A DNA stretch of 25,419 nucleotides from Ramlibacter sp. (GTDB taxonomy: Bacteria > Pseudomonadota > Gammaproteobacteria > Burkholderiales > Burkholderiaceae_C): assembly GCA_026785815.1 (NCBI GenBank), contig JAJAZH010000010.1, positions 1-25,419 of the forward strand, read 5' to 3'. The notes below the pieces were generated by a model. It had not been told where the DNA came from. It was given only the letters and a program-made list of their open reading frames with translations, and did not search any database. Shown here one piece after another: positions 8,337 to 15,597 of this stretch. The position numbers and the translations under genes were made by a program. Numbering within the stretch: the first letter of the stretch is position 1; every line of letters starts with the position of its first letter.

Positions 8337-9743
8337 CTAGTGGCGGGAGCCCGGCGGGGGCGTGCGGGGTTTGCGATTCAGGTCGACCGGTTGCGGACGC
8401 AGGATGCCGACGGTGAGCTGGTCGTCGCCAAAATACTTGCTTGCAACAGCCTGCACCTGCGCCGCAGTGACGGCGCGCAAGCGCTCGATCAGGCGCTCGT
8501 CGGCGTCCAGGCCGAAGCCTTCGACCCAGTTGCTGCCCAGTTCGCGAGCCTGGTTCATGAGCGAATCGCGTTTGTAGACCTGGCTCGCAACCCACTGGGT
8601 CTTGACCCGGTTCAGCTCCGCCTCGGTGACGCTGTCACGGGCGACGCGGGCGACCTCAGCGCGCAATGCAGCTTCGACCTGCTCCGCCGTCTTGCCCTTG
8701 GCCGGCACTCCGTCCAGCGTGAACAGCTGGGGACCGCGGCCCGACAGGCCGTTGCTGGCGCCGGCGCTGTCGGCCACCCGGTTGTCGCCCTGCGTCAGCG
8801 CACGGTCCAGCCGCGCGCCGCTATAGCCGTCCAGGACGGCGGCGAGCACAGTGAGCGCCAGCGCTTCGTCGTTGTCAGCCGTGCGCTCGAAAGAAGTCAG
8901 GCTGGGGACCTTGAATGCCAGCGCCACATACGACTGGTCGGCGGGCGCCTTGAAGTCCATCCGGCGCAGGCCCACCTGCTCGGTCTCGGCGCGGGGCTTG
9001 CGCGGCGGCACGGGTCGGGCGGAAATGCTGCCGTAGTAGCGATCGGCCAGTTGCTTGACTTTCGCCACATCGACGTCGCCGGCCACCACCACGGCGGCAT
9101 TCGAAGGCACGTACCAGCGCTTGTAAAAATCACGGGCGTCCTCCGGTGTCATCGAATCGAGGTCGCTCATCCAGCCCACGATCGGACGGCGGTAGGGAGA
9201 GGTGCGGAAAGCATCGGCGTTGAGCGCCTCCCAGAACAGGGAACGCGGCGAGTCCTCGGTGCGCAACCGCCTTTCTTCCTTCACGACCTCGAGTTCGCGC
9301 TTGAATTCGTCGTCGATCCACCGGCTGTTGGCGAAGCGATCGGCCTCCAGCCGCATCACGTTCTCGAGCCGGTCGGCCGGGATCTGCTGGAAGTAGCCGG
9401 TGTAGTCCTTGCCGGTGAAAGCATTCTCCTGGCCGCCGAGCGCCGCGACCCGGCGCGAGAACTCGCCGGACGGCACCGTCGGCGTGCCCTTGAACATCAT
9501 GTGTTCCAGAAGGTGGGCAATGCCGGTCGAGCCGTCGACCTCGTCCATCGAGCCGACCCGCAGCCACAGCATGTGGACGGCCGTCGGCGCCCGGGGATCG
9601 GGCTTGACGATCAGGGTCATGCCATTGGCCAGCGTGAATTGCTGTGCCTTGGGCGGGCTCTGGGCCAGCGCGGCCGGCGGGGCGGCCAGTGAGAGGATCA
9701 AGGAGAAGAAAAGAGCGGGCAAGCGCGGCAGGGGGTGTTTCAT
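8337..9743 (-). CDS. M16 family zinc metallopeptidase, active subunit
   Basis: A 468-residue periplasmic zinc peptidase of the M16 family. The signal peptide is hydrophobic (residues 1-28, ending ALAQ). The inverted zinc motif is HLLEH (His77, Glu80, His81) in GIAHLLEHMMFKGTP, with a downstream glutamate-rich helix ELEVVKEERRLRTED that supplies the third ligand. An ENAFTGKDYTGYFQQIP stretch is typical of the family. I chose the ATG at 9743; the frame continues upstream to 9773 but that extension would cover the divergent promoter region and precedes the signal peptide. It likely forms a heterodimer with the inactive paralogue encoded 15 bp downstream. The gene is head-to-head with ftsY, 29 bp apart. 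Confidence 0.93.
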   Translation of the reverse strand: MKHPLPRLPALFFSLILSLAAPPAALAQSPPKAQQFTLANGMTLIVKPDPRAPTAVHMLWLRVGSMDEVDGSTGIAHLLEHMMFKGTPTVPSGEFSRRVAALGGQENAFTGKDYTGYFQQIPADRLENVMRLEADRFANSRWIDDEFKRELEVVKEERRLRTEDSPRSLFWEALNADAFRTSPYRRPIVGWMSDLDSMTPEDARDFYKRWYVPSNAAVVVAGDVDVAKVKQLADRYYGSISARPVPPRKPRAETEQVGLRRMDFKAPADQSYVALAFKVPSLTSFERTADNDEALALTVLAAVLDGYSGARLDRALTQGDNRVADSAGASNGLSGRGPQLFTLDGVPAKGKTAEQVEAALRAEVARVARDSVTEAELNRVKTQWVASQVYKRDSLMNQARELGSNWVEGFGLDADERLIERLRAVTAAQVQAVASKYFGDDQLTVGILRPQPVDLNRKPRTPPPGSRH

Positions 9744-9760
9744 AGAATCGTGTGATTCTA
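9743..9760. promoter_or_regulatory. Symmetric -10-like inverted repeat between the M16 gene and ftsY
   Basis: The 29-bp gap between the two divergent start codons holds TAGAATC-GTGT-GATTCTA, a perfect 7-bp inverted repeat. Read on either strand it gives TAGAAT, four to five matches to the TATAAT -10 box. On the plus strand this would start ftsY transcription about 17 bases before its ATG. On the minus strand it would start essentially at the peptidase ATG. No convincing -35 box was found on either side. An operator role is an alternative. Confidence 0.5.
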
Positions 9761-9772
9761 AAAAGTCCCGCA

Positions 9773-10930
9773 ATGTTCAGTTTCTTCAGGAAAAAGCCCC
9801 CGGTGGCGCTGGTGGCAGCGCCGGTCCCGATTGCGACCACCGCTCCGGCTGCTTCGCCTTCCATCCCAGTCCCTGCTCCAGCCCCGGTCCCGACCCCGGT
9901 CCCGACCCCAGTCCCCGCCCCGCCGCCAAGTCCCTCGGCAAGTCGCACATTCCCGGCGGGCGGCGGCGGCCTGATCGGCAGCGCGCTGGTGACGCCGATG
10001 GAGATTCCGGTGCTGGCGCCAGTGGCGCCAGAGCGCCAGGGCTGGCTCGACAAGCTCAGTTCGGGCCTGCGCAAGACCAGCACCAACATCGCCCAGGTCT
10101 TTGCCGGGGCCCAGATCGACGACCAGCTCTATGAGGAACTGGAGAGCGCCCTGTTGCTGGCCGATACCGGCGTCAAGGCCACGGAGTTCCTGCTGGCGGA
10201 CGTGAAACGACGGGTCGCGGCCAGCGGAGCCACGCGGCCGGTGCAAGTGAAGAACATCCTGATCGCGGCGCTGACCGAGTTGCTCAAGCCGCTGGAGAAG
10301 CCGCTGGTGATCGGCGAGTTCAAGCCCACCGTGATCATGGTGGCGGGCGTCAACGGGGCCGGCAAGACCACCTCGATCGGCAAGCTCACCAAACACCTGA
10401 CCGGCGAAGGCGCTTCGGTGCTGCTGGCCGCTGCTGACACCTTCCGCGCCGCCGCGCGCGAGCAGCTCGCCATCTGGGCCGACCGAAACACGGTGGAGAT
10501 CGTCAGCCAGGAAGGCGGCGATCCGGCGGCCGTGAGCTTCGACGCCGTTTCGGCCGGCAAGGCCCGGGGCAAGGACGTGGTGCTGGTCGACACCGCGGGC
10601 CGGCTGCCGACGCAGCTGCACCTGATGGAAGAATTGAAGAAGATCCGACGTGTGGTGCAAAAGGCCGATCCGACCGCGCCGCACGAAGTGATCCTGGTCA
10701 TCGACGGCAACACCGGCCAGAACGCACTGTCCCAGGTCAAGGCATTCGATCAGGCACTGACGCTGACCGGGCTGATCGTGACCAAGCTCGATGGCACGGC
10801 CAAGGGCGGCGTGCTGGCCGCGATTGCGCAGGAAAAGCCGGTGCCGGTGTACTTCATCGGCGTCGGTGAAAAGCTGGAGGACCTCGAAACCTTCAGCGCG
10901 CGCGAATTCGCGCTGGCGTTGTTGGCCTAG
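9773..10930 (+). CDS. ftsY: Signal recognition particle receptor FtsY
   Basis: A 385-residue GTPase that docks signal recognition particle-ribosome complexes at the inner membrane for co-translational insertion. The N-terminal region (about residues 8-60) is a Pro/Ala/Val-rich spacer with repeated PVPTPVP units in place of the acidic A domain of E. coli. The NG domain follows: G1 GVNGAGKTTSIGKL (about 191), DTFRAAAREQL, G3 DTAGRLPTQ and G4 TKLDGTAKGG near the C-terminus, ending with the GVGEKLEDLETF closing helix. I start at the ATG encoding MFSFFRKK, the normal FtsY beginning; an upstream start at 9752 lies inside the -10 repeat. It converges on the ABC permease gene with 26 bp between stops. 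Confidence 0.96.
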   Translation: MFSFFRKKPPVALVAAPVPIATTAPAASPSIPVPAPAPVPTPVPTPVPAPPPSPSASRTFPAGGGGLIGSALVTPMEIPVLAPVAPERQGWLDKLSSGLRKTSTNIAQVFAGAQIDDQLYEELESALLLADTGVKATEFLLADVKRRVAASGATRPVQVKNILIAALTELLKPLEKPLVIGEFKPTVIMVAGVNGAGKTTSIGKLTKHLTGEGASVLLAAADTFRAAAREQLAIWADRNTVEIVSQEGGDPAAVSFDAVSAGKARGKDVVLVDTAGRLPTQLHLMEELKKIRRVVQKADPTAPHEVILVIDGNTGQNALSQVKAFDQALTLTGLIVTKLDGTAKGGVLAAIAQEKPVPVYFIGVGEKLEDLETFSAREFALALLA

Positions 10931-10956
10931 GTTCAGGCGCGGCCTGTTCGCTGGCC

Positions 10957-11799
10957 TTACCGCGACATCACCCGGCGCGCAGCAAAGCTCACTCCATCGA
11001 CCAGCGCCACCAGCACCAGCATGGCGGCCAGCACCGCGCTGGTCTCGGACATCTGGAACAGGCCCAGGTGGAACGCGAGCATCTGCCCCAGGCCACCGGC
11101 ACCGACCACTCCCAGGATGGCGGCGGCACGAATGTTGTTTTCCCACCGGTACAGCGTGTAGCTCAGGAGCTGCGGCAGGATCTGCGGCAGGCTGGCATAG
11201 AGGAACACCCGACCTTCCTTCACCCCGCGCAGACGCAACGCGAAGCCCGGACCCTCGGGCGCGTTCTCGATCGCTTCGGCGAACAGGCGGCCCAGCACCC
11301 CGGTGGTGTGGACCGCCAGGGCCAGCGTGCCAGCCAGCGGCCCGAGGCCCGCCGAAATCAGCAGCAGCGCCGCCCACATCAGTTCCGGAACACTGCGCAA
11401 CACGTTGAGCAGCAGGCGCGTTGGCGCCCGCCACACGGCACGGTCGCCCACGTAGGTCTTGCTGGCCGGTAGCGCCAGCAGCAAGCCGAAAATCGCGGCG
11501 AGCAGGGTGCCGACCACCGACATGGCAAGCGTCTCCAGCGTCGCCGGCAACAGCTTGGCGAGGAACTTCGCTTCGGTGCTCGGCGCGAGCAATTCCGACA
11601 GGAAGCGGCCCATGCGCGCGGCCGCGTCCCTGGAGAAAAAGCGGCTCCACTGCAGGTCGAGCGACACGAAGCTGAGGATCACCAGCGCCAGCAGCGCCAG
11701 CACGAACCAGCAGGCCTTGCAGCGTGCGTCGAACAGCGGCGGCGGCAGCCGGTAGACTTCGTTGGCGGCCGCGGGCTGGGAGGACTTGTTGTCGGTCAT
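10957..11799 (-). CDS. PhnE-type ABC transporter permease (second permease)
   Basis: A 280-residue inner-membrane permease of the PhnE type, with about six hydrophobic segments. The conserved cytoplasmic loop that contacts the ATPase (EAA-like) is visible as LRLRGVKEGRVFLYASLPQILPQLLSYTLYRWENNIRAAAILGVVGAGGLGQ (about residues 190-242). LRSVPELMWA, another PhnE mark, is also present. I chose the ATG at 11799 because it overlaps the TGA of the first permease in an ATGA junction. The frame is open far upstream but that part is only the other strand-frame of the first permease. It is the last gene of the SBP-ATPase-permease-permease set behind senA. PhnE-like permeases normally serve phosphonate, phosphite or related oxyanions; the gene context here suggests a selenium oxyanion. 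Confidence 0.9.
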   Translation of the reverse strand: MTDNKSSQPAAANEVYRLPPPLFDARCKACWFVLALLALVILSFVSLDLQWSRFFSRDAAARMGRFLSELLAPSTEAKFLAKLLPATLETLAMSVVGTLLAAIFGLLLALPASKTYVGDRAVWRAPTRLLLNVLRSVPELMWAALLLISAGLGPLAGTLALAVHTTGVLGRLFAEAIENAPEGPGFALRLRGVKEGRVFLYASLPQILPQLLSYTLYRWENNIRAAAILGVVGAGGLGQMLAFHLGLFQMSETSAVLAAMLVLVALVDGVSFAARRVMSR

Positions 11800-12635
11800 G
11801 CCAGGGCCTTGCGCAACCATGCGCTCAAGCGATCGGTCAAAGCCACCAGGGCCACGAACACAATCAGCATGGTGCTGACTTCGGCGCCGTTGAACATCTT
11901 CATCGACGAATCCATCTGCTGGCCCAGGCCGCCCGCACCGACGAAGCCGAGGACAGCGGAGGATCGGATCGCGCACTCCCAGCGATAGACCGTGTAGCTG
12001 GTGAGCTCGGCCGCGCTGGAGGGCAGCAGCGCATAGAAGAACGCCTGGATCCGCCCGGCGCCGTTGCGAAGCAGTGACGCGGTGGCATGGCCTTCGCCGC
12101 TCTCCAGGATTTCGGCGTAGACCTTGCCCAGCATGCCGCCGTAGGTGAGAGCGATCGCCAACACGCCGGCCGTGGCGCCAAGGCCGACGACCCGAACGAA
12201 CACCAGGGCCCAGATCAACTCGGGCACGCTGCGCAAGACAACCAGCACGGCCCGCACCAGGATCCGCATCAGCGCCGGCATCGCGGCCATGCGCCCGGCC
12301 AGCGCGGACATCGACAGCACGCGCACCGAGAGCAGCGCCATCGGAACCGCAATCACCATCGCCAGCGCCAGGCCCGCCGTTGCGATGGCGACGGTCCGCC
12401 AGGTCTCGCGCGCCACCAGCAGCAGGAATTCTGCGTCCACCCGCGGTGGCAGGAAGTCGGCCAGAAAACGCAGCGTCGGCCGCAGGCTCTCCGGCGACAG
12501 CAGGACCCAGGGCTTGAATTCGGCCAGCACCAGCAGCGGCCACAGCACGACGGCGGACGCCAGCAGCCAGAACACGCGCCCGGCCCACGCCGGGTCGCGC
12601 AGCGCGGGGGCGGATGCGGGAACGGCGCGGTCCAT
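11796..12635 (-). CDS. PhnE-type ABC transporter permease (first permease)
   Basis: A 279-residue membrane protein paralogous to the next permease. Shared landmarks are VLRSVPELIWALVFVRVVGLG, LTYGGMLGKVYAEILE and the loop RNGAGRIQAFFYALLPSSAAELTSYTVYRWECAIRSSAVLGFVGAGGLGQQ. It has about six hydrophobic segments and no signal peptide. The start ATG lies 5 bp after the stop of the ATPase gene, and its stop overlaps the start of the second permease by 4 bp, so all are one transcript. Two different permeases in a row, giving a heterodimeric channel, is common in the phosphonate/phosphite/selenate-type transporters. Confidence 0.92.
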   Translation of the reverse strand: MDRAVPASAPALRDPAWAGRVFWLLASAVVLWPLLVLAEFKPWVLLSPESLRPTLRFLADFLPPRVDAEFLLLVARETWRTVAIATAGLALAMVIAVPMALLSVRVLSMSALAGRMAAMPALMRILVRAVLVVLRSVPELIWALVFVRVVGLGATAGVLAIALTYGGMLGKVYAEILESGEGHATASLLRNGAGRIQAFFYALLPSSAAELTSYTVYRWECAIRSSAVLGFVGAGGLGQQMDSSMKMFNGAEVSTMLIVFVALVALTDRLSAWLRKALA

Positions 12636-12640
12636 CGCAA

Positions 12641-13474
12641 TCAGCGGCAGTTCACCGCGATCGCAACCTGGGCCGCGACGGGCCGCTGTTCCAGAACCGG
12701 CGCCGGGCCCTCCAGCTCATCGAGATGCTGCGCGTAAAGCGCCTGCAAGCGCTCGGGCGTGACCTGCGCAGAGGGCAGGTCGAACATCAACTGGCCCTCG
12801 CGCATGCCCAGGATCCGAGGGAAGTTCGCAAGCGCCATCGCCACGTCGTGCAAGGTGGTGACCAGGCTGGCGCCGCTCTCCCGCGCGGCTTGCGTCAACG
12901 ACGCCATGGCCTGGGCCGCGCGGGTCGGGTCGAGCGCAGCCAGCGGCTCGTCGACCAACAGCAATCGCGGCTGCGCCACCAGCGCGCGCGCCAGTGCCAC
13001 GCGCTGACGTTCACCGCCGGAGAGGCGATCGACGCGGGCAAACAGCTTGTCGCTCAGATCGAAGCGCGCCAGCGCCGCATCGGCCATGGCAATCCCCGTG
13101 GGGTAGAACAGGCTGCGCAGGCTGTGGGCCAGGCTGATGCGGGGTAAGCGGCCGGCCAGTACCGCCGTCACCACCCGCTGCCGCGGCGGCAAGGGCGGCA
13201 GCTGCGGCGCCAGGAACAGCGTACCGCGCAGCCGCCGCAACTCGCGCCGGGTGAGCTGCCACGGATCCCGTCCGTCGAGATCCAGCCGGCCAGCGTCGGG
13301 ACGGATCGCGCAGGCAAGCACGTGCAGCAGCGTCGTCTTGCCGGCGCCGGACGGGCCGATCACCGCGACCTGGTCGCCCGCGCCGAGCTCCATCTCCAGT
13401 CCCAGCAGCGCTGCCGGCGCGCCAGCCCGCGCAGCCGGATGCCGTGCCGAAACTTTCTCGAGCCGGACTTTCAT
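12641..13474 (-). CDS. PhnC-type ABC transporter ATP-binding protein
   Basis: A 277-residue ATPase of the PhnC type. Motifs are Walker A GPSGAGKTTLL (about residue 41), signature LSGGERQRVALARAL (about 150), Walker B LLLVDEPLAALD and the switch His in VTTLHDVAMAL. A short Ala-rich insert follows the first strand (ARHPAARAGAPAAL). I chose the ATG at 13474; a longer reading would begin at a TTG at 13528 with 18 low-complexity residues. It follows the binding-protein gene by 64 bp and precedes the first permease by 5 bp. The ATPase would power uptake of the ligand captured by the neighbouring PhnD-like protein. Confidence 0.92.
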   Translation of the reverse strand: MKVRLEKVSARHPAARAGAPAALLGLEMELGAGDQVAVIGPSGAGKTTLLHVLACAIRPDAGRLDLDGRDPWQLTRRELRRLRGTLFLAPQLPPLPPRQRVVTAVLAGRLPRISLAHSLRSLFYPTGIAMADAALARFDLSDKLFARVDRLSGGERQRVALARALVAQPRLLLVDEPLAALDPTRAAQAMASLTQAARESGASLVTTLHDVAMALANFPRILGMREGQLMFDLPSAQVTPERLQALYAQHLDELEGPAPVLEQRPVAAQVAIAVNCR

Positions 13475-13538
13475 GGGTGACGGCAGCTGGCGCAACGCGG
13501 CGGGGCGAGCGACGCTCCGACTGCGCAACGCCGGACAC

Positions 13539-14405
13539 TCACTTCAGCAGCCCGGCACTGCGCGCCGCGGTCTCGATGCCCTTGTAGTTTTCGGCCCGGG
13601 TCGGGATGAAGCGGGTGGCGCGCTGCAACTCGAGCACCTCGCGGCCCTCGGCAGTCGACTTGTCCAGGTCCAGCATGGCCTTGGCCAGCCGTTCGCGCAG
13701 CGGCGCCGGCATGTCGGCGTGCACCGTCCAGTTGTAGTCGAAGTAAGTCGGCGTGGTGTAGAACACCCGGACCTTCGCCGGATCGACCTTCTTGTCGGCC
13801 ACCAGCTTCTCCCAGACCGAGATATTGAGCGCCCCGGCATCGACCTTGCCGGAACTGACCGCCGCCACGGTGGCGTCGTGGGCGCCCGAATAGGCGACCC
13901 GCTTGAAATCCTTGTCCGGGTCGATTCCGGCGGCGATCAGGTAGCTGCGCGGCATCAGGTGGCCCGAGGTACTGGACTGCGACCCAAAGCTGACATTGCG
14001 GCCTTTCAGGTCTGCCAGCGACTTGATTGTCGGCTCGGTCGTGATGAACACCGAGCGGAATTTCTCGTCCTCCTCACGCTGCACCAATGGGATCACCTTG
14101 CCGCCGGAACGCTGCAGCGCCTGGACGAAGGTGAAGCCGCCAAACCACGCCATGTCGGTCTGCTTGTTGGCAAGCGTCTCGACAGCCGCGGCATAGTCAG
14201 TTACTGGCGTGAATTCGACCTTCATTCCCAGCTTGCCTTCCAGATACTTGACGAGAGGCGCAGCCTTACGGGCCAGCTCGGTCGGCGACTCGTCGGGAAT
14301 CGCGGTGATCCGGAACACCTGCTGCGCATGCGCGGCAGTGCCCAGTGCGAGCAGGGTCCAGGCGAGCAGCACGCGGCGCGTGTTCGTGAAGGCGGTGAAG
14401 TTCAT
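13539..14405 (-). CDS. PhnD-like periplasmic binding protein, putative selenium oxyanion (selenate-type) transporter subunit
   Basis: A 288-residue exported binding protein of the phosphonate/phosphite/selenate (PhnD) group. The signal peptide covers about 28 residues and ends TAAHAQ. The mature start FRITAIPDESPTELARK, then KLGMKVEFTPVTDYAAAVETLANKQTDMAWFGGFTFVQA and SFGSQSSTSGHLMPR, matches what I remember of the clade that NCBI names putative selenate ABC transporter substrate-binding protein. That assignment is from memory, not a search. A GAGGAA ribosome binding site lies just before the ATG. It starts 55 bp behind the senA stop on the same strand and leads an ATPase and two permeases, so a selenium uptake role is the favoured inference. 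Phosphonate or phosphite remains possible; no phosphonate catabolism gene is nearby. Confidence 0.85.
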   Translation of the reverse strand: MNFTAFTNTRRVLLAWTLLALGTAAHAQQVFRITAIPDESPTELARKAAPLVKYLEGKLGMKVEFTPVTDYAAAVETLANKQTDMAWFGGFTFVQALQRSGGKVIPLVQREEDEKFRSVFITTEPTIKSLADLKGRNVSFGSQSSTSGHLMPRSYLIAAGIDPDKDFKRVAYSGAHDATVAAVSSGKVDAGALNISVWEKLVADKKVDPAKVRVFYTTPTYFDYNWTVHADMPAPLRERLAKAMLDLDKSTAEGREVLELQRATRFIPTRAENYKGIETAARSAGLLK

Positions 14406-14460
14406 GGAAATTCCTCATGGTGGGGGGACTGGCCGATTACACCGCAACCCGCAACAAGCT

Positions 14461-15597
14461 TCAGGCGCAGGAGCGAAAACCCGCAAAGATGTCGCTGCGC
14501 TGCGGCTCGAAGAAGTTTCGGTACTTCGGATGGGCCAGCCAGGGCGAGGTGGCTTCGCAAGCGCCCCGCAAGACCCGGCGGCTGCCGAACCACGGAGCCG
14601 AATAGTCAATGTAGGGATGCCGCTCGAATCCGGGGTAAGGATGGAAGGTCGAGGCGGTCCACTCCCAGACCTGGCCCCAGTGGAACGCCGGCTGGCCCAG
14701 CGCCGCGCATTCCCACTGCGCTTCGGTCGGCAAGCGACGGCCGGCCCAGCGGCACCACGACTGGGCTTCATCCGCGCTGATGTGGACTGCCGGCCCAAGC
14801 GGGTCTTGCGCGGCCGCAGCCAGCCAATGCGGCTTCAATGGAACGCCGGTTTCTTTCGCGTGCGCCAGGAAGCGTGGCCAGCTCACCGGTTGGGCGTCGA
14901 TTTCGAACGCGTCCAGCCGAACCTCGTGCGCCCCCAGTTCGTTGTCGAACGCAAATCCCGTGCTGCCGCTGCCCAGGCGCACCGATTGCGCCGGGACCTT
15001 CAGGACCGAAACCGCTGCAGCTTCCCGTGGCGCAGCGCGCGGCTCGTTCACTGCGATGCCAAGGGCCTTGGCCATGTACACCGCCGCTTCGGCATGCATC
15101 GCCTCATGCAGCGCCACCAGCCGGAAAAAGTACAACGCGTCCTGACCGGCGTCCGGCGGCAGCGCTTCCAGCAAAGAAAGCGTCTGCGCCAGGGTCGCCG
15201 CCAGGTACGCGCGCGCCGCCTTTCCATCGAGCAAGGGCAAGCTCCAGCGGCTGCGATGCTCGACCCGGCCCGAGTCGTAGAGAGCGTCGGCCTGCGCCAG
15301 CAGCGACGCTGCGCGTGGGTGGTCAGGATCGCAGCGGTGGCCGAGCGAGCGCTGCTGGTTGCGGCCGATCCAGTACTCCTGGAACCAGCCGGTGTGACCC
15401 AGCTCCCACAGCGGCGGATTGAGCTCCGGTGCGTAAGGGACGGACAGGCCGCAGCTCGATGCTGCTTCGGCCTCGGCGTACGCGTCGGCCAGAGCGAGGC
15501 TTCGCTGCCGCACCTGCAGCAGGGCTTCCCGCACGGTTTCCCGCCCGCCAGTGCGCAGCGCCTGGGCCGCGCTATAACCGTGGAATGTCCCGTTCAT
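14461..15597 (-). CDS. senA: Selenoneine synthase SenA (EgtB-like non-heme iron enzyme)
   Basis: A 378-residue EgtB-related enzyme. The N-terminal DinB-like domain carries the three-histidine iron site: His68 in LGHTGWFQEYW and His164/His168 in ALHEAMHAEAAVY. The C-terminal formylglycine-generating-enzyme-like domain runs from about residue 205 to the end, with the marks WCRWAGRRLPTEAQWECAA, GQVWEWTAS and the terminal FAGFRSC. In the known sen pathway SenA uses oxygen to join hercynine to a selenosugar, leading to selenoneine. The case for SenA rather than ergothioneine EgtB is its divergent neighbour senB and the selenate-type transporter. No egtD is in the window. The ATG at 15597 lies inside the senB coding sequence; a GTG at 15534 is an alternative, shorter start. 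No ribosome binding site is seen before the ATG. Confidence 0.85.
   Translation of the reverse strand: MNGTFHGYSAAQALRTGGRETVREALLQVRQRSLALADAYAEAEAASSCGLSVPYAPELNPPLWELGHTGWFQEYWIGRNQQRSLGHRCDPDHPRAASLLAQADALYDSGRVEHRSRWSLPLLDGKAARAYLAATLAQTLSLLEALPPDAGQDALYFFRLVALHEAMHAEAAVYMAKALGIAVNEPRAAPREAAAVSVLKVPAQSVRLGSGSTGFAFDNELGAHEVRLDAFEIDAQPVSWPRFLAHAKETGVPLKPHWLAAAAQDPLGPAVHISADEAQSWCRWAGRRLPTEAQWECAALGQPAFHWGQVWEWTASTFHPYPGFERHPYIDYSAPWFGSRRVLRGACEATSPWLAHPKYRNFFEPQRSDIFAGFRSCA
15573..15578 (+). promoter_or_regulatory. Candidate senB -10 box inside senA
   Basis: TATAAC (five of six to the consensus) ends 6 bases before the senB ATG, so a start site at 7 bases would coincide with the ATG and give a leaderless message. 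No good -35 box is seen at 16-18 bases upstream. It lies within the 5' codons of senA on the other strand. Confidence 0.4.

Noticed and set aside
6954..9692. A 912-codon open frame on the plus strand
   Set aside because: It is antisense to the two M16 peptidase genes, is rich in Arg/Gly/His/Gln with no domain-like content, and results from the codon bias of high-GC DNA.
9758..11650. A 630-codon open frame on the minus strand across ftsY and the permease gene
   Set aside because: It runs antisense through ftsY and out of frame through the permease; both real genes have family motifs and it has none.
10957..12588. A single 543-residue permease (fusion)
   Set aside because: The upstream part of that frame is the out-of-frame reading of the first permease. 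The ATG at 11799 with a 4-bp overlap gives a normal 280-residue PhnE-type protein.
14461..15597. Ergothioneine synthase EgtB
   Set aside because: The fold is the same, but the divergent selenosugar-synthase-like gene and selenate-type transporter fit SenA better; an EgtB reading is not fully excluded without phylogeny.
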